Shown here piece after piece: positions 1 through 3,797 of a stretch of 6,743 bases of DNA. Both the position numbers and the translations under genes were made by a program. How positions within the stretch are numbered: position 1 is the first letter of the stretch; the number at the start of each line of letters is the position of its first letter. The notes below the pieces were generated by a model that was not told the DNA's origin, searched no databases, and worked only from the letters and a program-made list of their open reading frames with translations. Origin of the DNA: Sphingomonadales bacterium (GTDB taxonomy: Bacteria; Pseudomonadota; Alphaproteobacteria; Sphingomonadales; Sphingomonadaceae); assembly GCA_018067055.1 (NCBI GenBank), contig JAGPVK010000147.1:1-6743 (forward strand), written 5' to 3'.

Positions 1-867
1 CTCGAAGTCGTAGAGATTGCTGCCGACCAGCAGACCGGCTTCCTCGAGCAAGCGCTCGGCCTTTTCGGTGCCATCTTCGGTCAGCGAGATATTGCGCGAT
101 TTCTCGTCTTTTTCATAATCTTCTTCGGTAATATTCTGGACCACCGCGTTGACCGTCAGATAGAGGTCGGACTTGTCGTCGGTAGGCCCGGAGATGATCA
201 GCGGCGTCCGCGCTTCATCAATCAGGATCGAATCGACTTCATCGACGATCGCGAAGTTGAACGGCCGCTGGACCATCTGGGCGCGCTCGTGCTTCATATT
301 GTCGCGCAGATAATCGAAGCCAAATTCATTGTTGGTGCCGTAGGTGATATCGGCTGCATAGGCGGCGCGGCGCTTTTCCTCGCCGAGGTTCGGCACGATC
401 ACGCCGACTTCCAGGCCGAGGAAATTATAGACCTGGCTCATCCATTCCGCATCGCGGCGGGCGAGATAGTCGTTGACGGTGACGACGTGGACGCCCTTGC
501 CGTCAATCGCATTCAGGTAACAGGCCAGCGTCGCGACCAGGGTCTTGCCTTCACCGGTCCGCATTTCGGCAATTTCGCCACGATGAAGGACGATGCCGCC
601 GATCAGCTGCACATCATAGTGACGCTGCCCGAGGGTGCGTTTGGCGGCTTCGCGAACGACCGCAAAGGCTTCCGGCAAAATGTCGTCGAGCGTTTCACCG
701 CCAGCGACCCGTTCCTTGAAAGAGATTGTTTTTGCAGCGAGTTCGGCGTCCGACAAGACTTCGACCGAGGGTTCGAATGAATTGACCGCGTCGACCACTT
801 TTTGCATGGATTTGACGTACCGGTCATTGGCTGACCCGAAGATGGATTTGGCTAAACCGCCGAGCAT
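1..867 (-). CDS. secA: Protein translocase ATPase SecA, N-terminal 289 residues (cut by left edge)
   Basis: SecA is the cytoplasmic and membrane-peripheral ATPase that drives unfolded preproteins through SecYEG. Reading the minus strand from the ATG at 867-865 gives an open frame to the window edge starting [17 protein letters not shown]. The Walker A motif MRTGEGKT falls at residues 102-109, [14 protein letters not shown] follows at 130-143, [16 protein letters not shown] is at 176-191, and the Walker B DEVD is at 209-212 within [15 protein letters not shown]. These positions coincide with those in E. coli SecA, so the start is correct. The fragment ends inside the preprotein-binding domain inserted in the first nucleotide-binding domain; the family is usually about 850-930 residues, so roughly two thirds lies outside. 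A weak Shine-Dalgarno GGAAAA (877-872) precedes the start. The gene upstream on the same strand, 105 nt away, encodes a small exported protein. No defect is seen in this part. Confidence 0.98.
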   Translation of the reverse strand, partial: MLGGLAKSIFGSANDRYVKSMQKVVDAVNSFEPSVEVLSDAELAAKTISFKERVAGGETLDDILPEAFAVVREAAKRTLGQRHYDVQLIGGIVLHRGEIAEMRTGEGKTLVATLACYLNAIDGKGVHVVTVNDYLARRDAEWMSQVYNFLGLEVGVIVPNLGEEKRRAAYAADITYGTNNEFGFDYLRDNMKHERAQMVQRPFNFAIVDEVDSILIDEARTPLIISGPTDDKSDLYLTVNAVVQNITEEDYEKDEKSRNISLTEDGTEKAERLLEEAGLLVGSNLYDFE

Positions 868-972
868 AATATTTTCCAATTTATAGATTTTTTTCGGCCG
901 ATAACAGCCGGGCACAGGATGAACTTAGGAAGGATTGCCTGCCATTCAATATTGGCAAGTCAAGGCGTGGCG
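868..972 (-). promoter_or_regulatory. secA leader / intergenic region
   Basis: These 105 nt separate the stop of the small exported protein from the secA ATG. Read on the minus strand they hold a GC inverted repeat (CGGC, 8-nt loop, GCCG, at 910-895), then an A7 tract (894-888), a TATAAA-like sequence (886-881) and the secA Shine-Dalgarno GGAAAA (877-872). The A tract follows the hairpin on the coding strand, which is the wrong base for an intrinsic terminator, so the region does not obviously stop transcription from upstream. A CCAAT (955-951) could pair with ATTGG (880-876), which covers the GG of the ribosome binding site; five base pairs are weak and this is only suggestive. No convincing promoter with both boxes was found, so secA may be read from upstream. 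Confidence 0.4.
872..877 (-). promoter_or_regulatory. Weak ribosome binding site of secA
   Basis: The minus strand reads ATTGGAAAATATT immediately before the secA ATG. GGA lies 7 nt from the start codon and is the only purine-rich match to the 16S tail. It is a weaker site than those of the neighbouring genes, in an A/T-rich setting, which fits a translation start open to control. Confidence 0.5.
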
Positions 973-986
973 CTAAGGCGCGCCTT
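962..986 (-). repeat. Inverted repeat around the stop codon of the small exported protein gene
   Basis: AAGGCG at 962-967 and CGCCTT at 981-986 are perfect 6-bp inverted arms enclosing the TAG stop (975-973). A second AAGGCG at 975-980 abuts CGCCTT and makes a perfect 12-bp palindrome, AAGGCGCGCCTT. In the minus-strand transcript GGCGC (983-979) can also pair with GCGCC (972-968) over a 6-nt loop, so alternative hairpins exist. There is no U run after the arms, so this is not a standard intrinsic terminator. It could stabilise or mark the end of the small gene, or be a chance product of GC-rich codons. Confidence 0.3.
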
Positions 987-1299
987 CTTCATGTTCCAGC
1001 TTGTCGCCGATTTCGGAGCGCATCGCTACAACCGCCCATGCCGGTTGCCGGTCGCCCGCCTTGGTCACGGCAATTGGTGTAGATATCAAGCCCAGGGCCA
1101 CCGCACAGGAACGATGATCCGATGTAGCCACCAATGCCGATTCGACTATAGAACATGAATCCGCGACTGCGGCTTCCGACAAGTTTGCAACGCTTCCCAA
1201 TTCCGGCACCATGCGTTCTGCAGTCGCTGCCGACGCAGGCACGGCCAAGCCGACAGCGTTGAATAGCAGCAACATAAAACTTGCAAAATATGCGTTCAT
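973..1299 (-). CDS. Small exported protein of unknown function (108 aa), upstream of secA
   Basis: I do not recognise this protein. The ATG at 1299-1297 is chosen because GAGG (1311-1308) sits 8 nt upstream and the product then begins with an export signal: MNAYFASFMLLLFNAVGLAV is followed by PASA, with likely signal peptidase I cleavage after ASA (residue 24) or ATA (27). The n-region has no Lys or Arg, unusual for a Sec signal. The predicted mature part is about 84 residues, rich in Ala, Val and Ser, with two cysteines (C49, C65) that could form a disulfide in the periplasm, one tryptophan (W88), a charged tail and a C-terminal GAP. No lipobox, transmembrane segment after the signal, or enzyme motif is seen. 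It is codirectional with secA and divergent from argJ. Codon use is less GC-biased at third positions than in argJ. The same frame stays open to 1401, but that extension runs through the argJ start. Being a real gene is likely but not proven. Confidence 0.65.
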   Translation of the reverse strand: MNAYFASFMLLLFNAVGLAVPASAATAERMVPELGSVANLSEAAVADSCSIVESALVATSDHRSCAVALGLISTPIAVTKAGDRQPAWAVVAMRSEIGDKLEHEEGAP

Positions 1300-1307
1300 G
1301 GACAAGG

Positions 1308-1311
1308 CCTC
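1308..1311 (-). promoter_or_regulatory. Ribosome binding site of the small exported protein gene
   Basis: GAGG on the minus strand, 8 nt before the ATG at 1299. It decides in favour of this start over the longer open frame beginning at 1401, which has no comparable site and would add 34 residues in front of the signal peptide. Confidence 0.55.
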
Positions 1312-1340
1312 GTCAATATCAGCGCGTTCTATCAAAACAT

Positions 1341-1369
1341 TGTATAAAGGCAAGTTAAGTGTCGGACAA
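1341..1369 (-). promoter_or_regulatory. Candidate promoter for the small exported protein gene (and possibly secA)
   Basis: On the minus strand TTGTCC (1369-1364) is followed after exactly 17 nt by TATACA (1346-1341). Each box matches the sigma-70 consensus at four of six positions. Transcription would start near 1334, giving a leader of about 35 nt that contains the GAGG site. The boxes overlap the argJ start codon region and its ribosome binding site, so transcription in one direction could interfere with the other. Judged by eye only. Confidence 0.4.
1346..1350 (+). promoter_or_regulatory. Ribosome binding site supporting the GTG start of argJ
   Basis: AAAGG lies 8 nt before the GTG at 1359. 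An in-frame TAA occupies 1356-1358, directly before that GTG, so no upstream start is possible; the next in-frame codons after it lead straight into the ArgJ N-terminus. Confidence 0.65.
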
Positions 1370-2588
1370 TCTTTCGCCTCTGGCGCCAGCACAATCTCCA
1401 ATATTACCCGATATTGCAGGCGTAACCTGCCGCATAGCCCGGGCTCGCTACAAGGATTGGGACCGCTGCGATCTGACCTTTGTCGAACTGGCGGCAGGCA
1501 CTGCGGTCGCCGGGGTGCTGACCAACAGCAAATGCCCTTCGCCGGAAGTCGAATATTGCCGGGAAGCGCTCAAGGGTGGCAAGGCGCGCGGCCTGGTCGT
1601 CAATGCCGGCAATGCCAATGCCTTTACCGGTGCCCGTGGCAAGGAAGCGGTGCAAATGATATTGTCGCTGGCGAGCGATCATCTCAATTGTGCAGAAAAT
1701 GAAATCTTCGTGTCTTCTACCGGCGTGATCGGTGTGCCGCTGCCCAAGGACAAGGCGGAAGCGGGCCTAAAAGCTGCGTTTACCGCCGAACCTTGCAACT
1801 GGGAAGAGGCCGCTGCCACGATCATGACGACCGATACTTTTCCCAAAATGGCAACCACGAGCGCTGTCATTGGCGGCCAGACGATCCATCTTAATGGCAT
1901 CATCAAAGGTTCTGGCATGATCGCGCCGGATATGGCGACGATGCTCGGCTATATTTTCACCGACGCGACGGTTGACGCAGGCTTTCTGCAGCAAATGCTG
2001 AGCGCGGCGACGGGCAAGAGCTTCAACTGCATCACCGTTGATAGCGATACGTCGACCAGCGATACGGTGCTGGCCTTTGCCACCGGCCAGAGCACAACCG
2101 CTGCCCTGCGCACGTTTGAAGACGATGGCGCCGATGCCTTTCAGGCGGCACTCGCTGACCTGTGCATGCAATTGGCGCATCTGGTTGTCCGCGACGGTGA
2201 AGGCGCGAGCAAATTTATCGAAATCGCGGTGACCGGGGCAGAGAGCGACGACAGCGCCAAGCGCATTGCGCTTTCGATCGCCAATTCTCCGTTGGTCAAG
2301 ACCGCGATTGCGGGCGAAGATGCCAATTGGGGCCGGGTGGTGATGGCCGTCGGCAAGGCGGGTGAACCAGCAGATCGCGACCGGCTTGCGATCGGCTTTG
2401 GCGGCGTCACTGTGGCGCGTGAAGGGCTGGTCGTGCCGGATTATGACGAAGCACCAGTTGCGGCGCATCTCAAAGGCAACGATATCGATATCGCGGTCGA
2501 TATCGGCCTCGGCAGCGGCAAGGCGAAGGTGTGGACCTGCGATCTGACCCACGGTTATATCGATATCAACGCCGACTATCGGAGCTAG
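1359..2588 (+). CDS. argJ: Bifunctional glutamate N-acetyltransferase / amino-acid acetyltransferase ArgJ
   Basis: ArgJ moves the acetyl group from N-acetylornithine to glutamate, and in bifunctional forms also makes N-acetylglutamate from acetyl-CoA, closing the acetyl cycle of arginine biosynthesis in the cytoplasm. The product has 409 residues, the usual length. It is made as a precursor that cuts itself into alpha and beta chains before a threonine. The site is seen as KGSGMIAPDMATMLGYIF, with substrate-binding Lys at 183 and nucleophile T194 of MATML. The oxyanion-hole pair is T121-G122 in SSTGVIG. VNAGNANAFTG at about 80-90, VTVDSDTSTSDT-like sequence (ITVDSDTSTSDT) near 226-237, VVRDGEGASKFIE near 277-289 and the terminal YIDINADYRS are family hallmarks. 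Start is GTG. The phosphatase gene follows after 4 nt, implying one transcript. No clear argJ promoter was found upstream. Whether it is mono- or bifunctional cannot be told from sequence. Confidence 0.98.
   Translation: MSDNLSPLAPAQSPILPDIAGVTCRIARARYKDWDRCDLTFVELAAGTAVAGVLTNSKCPSPEVEYCREALKGGKARGLVVNAGNANAFTGARGKEAVQMILSLASDHLNCAENEIFVSSTGVIGVPLPKDKAEAGLKAAFTAEPCNWEEAAATIMTTDTFPKMATTSAVIGGQTIHLNGIIKGSGMIAPDMATMLGYIFTDATVDAGFLQQMLSAATGKSFNCITVDSDTSTSDTVLAFATGQSTTAALRTFEDDGADAFQAALADLCMQLAHLVVRDGEGASKFIEIAVTGAESDDSAKRIALSIANSPLVKTAIAGEDANWGRVVMAVGKAGEPADRDRLAIGFGGVTVAREGLVVPDYDEAPVAAHLKGNDIDIAVDIGLGSGKAKVWTCDLTHGYIDINADYRS
2581..2584 (+). promoter_or_regulatory. Ribosome binding site supporting the TTG start of the phosphatase gene
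   Basis: GGAG overlaps the last codons of argJ and stands 8 nt before the TTG at 2593. No in-frame ATG or GTG exists near this point, so it fixes a TTG initiation. The layout suggests that ribosomes finishing argJ help initiation here. Confidence 0.65.
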
Positions 2589-2592
2589 CGCC

Positions 2593-3399
2593 TTGCACGA
2601 ACTCTATCAGCCCGTTCTCGCCATAATCGAAAAGGCGTCGCGGGATATCGTGCTGCCTTATTATCAAAACCTGAAATCCCATCAGATTGACGAAAAAACA
2701 CCAGGTGATCTGGTGACCGTTGCTGACAAGCTCAGCGAAGAATTTATCGAAGGGGCGCTCGCGGCGTTGTTGCCGGAAGCCAAAATCGTCGGGGAAGAAG
2801 CCTTTGCCGCCGATGAGGCGGTTCTGGATCAACTTGCTGATGGTGTGGTGTGGATCATCGATCCTATCGACGGCACCGGTAATTATGCCGCCGGACAGCC
2901 GCCTTTCGGGATCATGATCGCGCTAGCCGAGCAGGATGAAACCGTCGCTGGCTGGCTCTATGAACCGCTCACCGGGCGCATTTGTCACGCCGCAAAAAAT
3001 GCCGGAGCGTTTATCAATGGCCAGAGAATTACTGTGCCGGAGGAACATCCGGAGCGGCCGGTTGCGGCGCTCGCTACGGGGTTTATGACGGCGGAACAGC
3101 GGGACACGTTGTTGGCCGCTGCTCAGCCTTATTATGAGATTGTCGATATCCCGCGCTGCGCCGCTGAGCAATATCCGCGACTGGTGCAGGGAACCAACCA
3201 TATTTCGGTATTTCAGCGCACCCTGCCCTGGGACCATGCGTCCGGGGTGCTATTCCTCAACGAAGCCGGCGGAAAATGCGCGCGCTGGGATGGTTCTGAT
3301 TATCGTCCTGCAGACCGCAAAAAGGGACTGCTCGGCGCTTCGTCGCCGAAACTTTGGGACGAAGCAGCCGAGCAGCTTGGGGAAATCTTCAGAACTTAG
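2593..3399 (+). CDS. Inositol monophosphatase family phosphatase
   Basis: This is a Mg2+-dependent phosphomonoesterase of the IMPase / HisN / CysQ superfamily, 268 residues, normal length, cytoplasmic. The first conserved block [11 protein letters not shown] is at residues 35-45. Metal ligands are E68 in VGEEAF, then D90 and D93 with the I92 carbonyl in the signature [12 protein letters not shown] (87-98), and D214 in LPWDHASG (211-217), followed by NEAGG. The set is complete, so an active enzyme is expected. Substrate cannot be assigned: inositol phosphate, histidinol phosphate and 3'-phosphoadenosine 5'-phosphate are all used by relatives. Being four bases behind argJ makes a role in amino-acid metabolism tempting but unproved. 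It starts at TTG, supported by GGAG and by the lack of other starts. Its stop overlaps the trxA stop on the other strand. Confidence 0.95.
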   Translation: MHELYQPVLAIIEKASRDIVLPYYQNLKSHQIDEKTPGDLVTVADKLSEEFIEGALAALLPEAKIVGEEAFAADEAVLDQLADGVVWIIDPIDGTGNYAAGQPPFGIMIALAEQDETVAGWLYEPLTGRICHAAKNAGAFINGQRITVPEEHPERPVAALATGFMTAEQRDTLLAAAQPYYEIVDIPRCAAEQYPRLVQGTNHISVFQRTLPWDHASGVLFLNEAGGKCARWDGSDYRPADRKKGLLGASSPKLWDEAAEQLGEIFRT

Positions 3400-3722
3400 G
3401 CCGGAAGGCTCGACTCAAGCCACGATTTAAGCTGGCTTTTCGGAGCCGCGCCAACCTTGGTTTCCACTGGTACACCGTTGTTGAACAGGATCATGGTCGG
3501 AATACCGCGCACGCCATATTTCGCCGGCGCGTCAGGGCTGTCATCGATATTGAGCTTGGCAATGGTCACCTTGCCGACCAGTTCATCGCTGATTTCTTCC
3601 AGCGCGGGTCCGATCATTTTGCACGGACCGCACCATTCTGCCCAGAAATCGACGAGCACAGGGCCGTCAGCGTTCAGGACATCGCCTTCAAAACTTGCGT
3701 CGGTAATTGCTTTGGTAGCCAT
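3396..3722 (-). CDS. trxA: Thioredoxin TrxA
   Basis: Thioredoxin reduces disulfides in cytoplasmic proteins and donates electrons to enzymes such as ribonucleotide reductase, and is itself reduced by thioredoxin reductase. The product is 108 residues, the classic single-domain length, without signal peptide. The redox motif WCGPCK is at 30-35 (C31 and C34), preceded by the buried acid D25 in VDFWAEW. The cis-proline is P75 in GVRGIPT, and the KLNIDDSPD segment lies near 56-64. All residues needed for activity are present. ATG start at 3722-3720 is preceded by GGAG (3733-3730) at 7 nt. It lies 75 nt downstream of addA on the same strand, an association frequent in alphaproteobacteria; a candidate promoter lies in the gap. 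Its TAA (3398-3396) is interleaved with the stop of the convergent phosphatase gene. Confidence 0.98.
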   Translation of the reverse strand: MATKAITDASFEGDVLNADGPVLVDFWAEWCGPCKMIGPALEEISDELVGKVTIAKLNIDDSPDAPAKYGVRGIPTMILFNNGVPVETKVGAAPKSQLKSWLESSLPA

Positions 3723-3729
3723 AACGAAT

Positions 3730-3733
3730 CTCC
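3730..3733 (-). promoter_or_regulatory. Ribosome binding site of trxA
   Basis: GGAG on the minus strand within ATTGGAGATTCGTT, 7 nt before the ATG. This is the strongest Shine-Dalgarno site in the window, consistent with an abundantly made protein. Confidence 0.7.
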
Positions 3734-3747
3734 AATTGTTTGATCTC

Positions 3748-3776
3748 TATTTAGGTACGCTAGGGTCTGCGCTCAA
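3748..3776 (-). promoter_or_regulatory. Candidate trxA promoter in the addA-trxA gap
   Basis: On the minus strand TTGAGC (3776-3771) is separated by 17 nt from TAAATA (3753-3748). The first box matches TTGACA at four positions, the second TATAAT at three. Predicted transcription start is near 3741, leaving a short leader of about 19 nt containing the trxA ribosome binding site. It would let trxA be expressed apart from addA. A short hairpin (GCGC, TTGA loop, GCGC, at 3780-3769) overlaps the first box. The match is moderate. Confidence 0.35.
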
Positions 3777-3797
3777 GCGCCTTGGCCAAAAGGATTT

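Noticed and set aside
289..780. 163-codon plus-strand open frame opposite secA
   Set aside because: Covers the Walker A and B region of SecA on the other strand; no independent support.
888..910. Hairpin plus T7 tract as an intrinsic terminator
   Set aside because: On the plus strand the T run comes before the hairpin; on the minus strand the hairpin is followed by A. Neither orientation makes a terminator.
918..949. TTGAAT, 16 nt, TAAGTT on the minus strand as a secA promoter
   Set aside because: The downstream box matches only three of six consensus positions and the spacing is short; such matches are expected by chance.
919..1158. 79-codon plus-strand open frame in the secA-argJ interval
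   Set aside because: No good ribosome binding site, a translation rich in His, Arg and Cys, and overlap with the better-supported minus-strand small exported protein gene.
1300..1401. 34-residue N-terminal extension of the small exported protein
   Set aside because: It would bury the signal peptide, runs through the argJ start and lacks a ribosome binding site; the internal ATG at 1299 has GAGG at 8 nt.
1211..1702. 163-codon plus-strand frame overlapping the argJ start
   Set aside because: It is out of frame with argJ, and its second half translates argJ codons in the wrong frame into Gly/Gln-rich sequence.
1767..2552. 261-codon minus-strand open frame opposite argJ
   Set aside because: Antisense to an intact, strongly conserved ArgJ; composition typical of a shadow frame; no plausible domain.
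2481..2567. Cluster of GATATC words, including a 12-bp palindrome at 2481-2492, near the argJ end
   Set aside because: Explained by in-frame Asp-Ile codons (NDIDIAVDIG and YIDIN); GATATC recurs in the window as ordinary codon use.
3417..3440. AAGCCA / TGGCTT hairpin followed by TT as the terminator of the argJ-phosphatase unit
   Set aside because: A 6-bp stem, 10-nt loop and very short T run are too weak to call, and the arms lie in trxA coding sequence.
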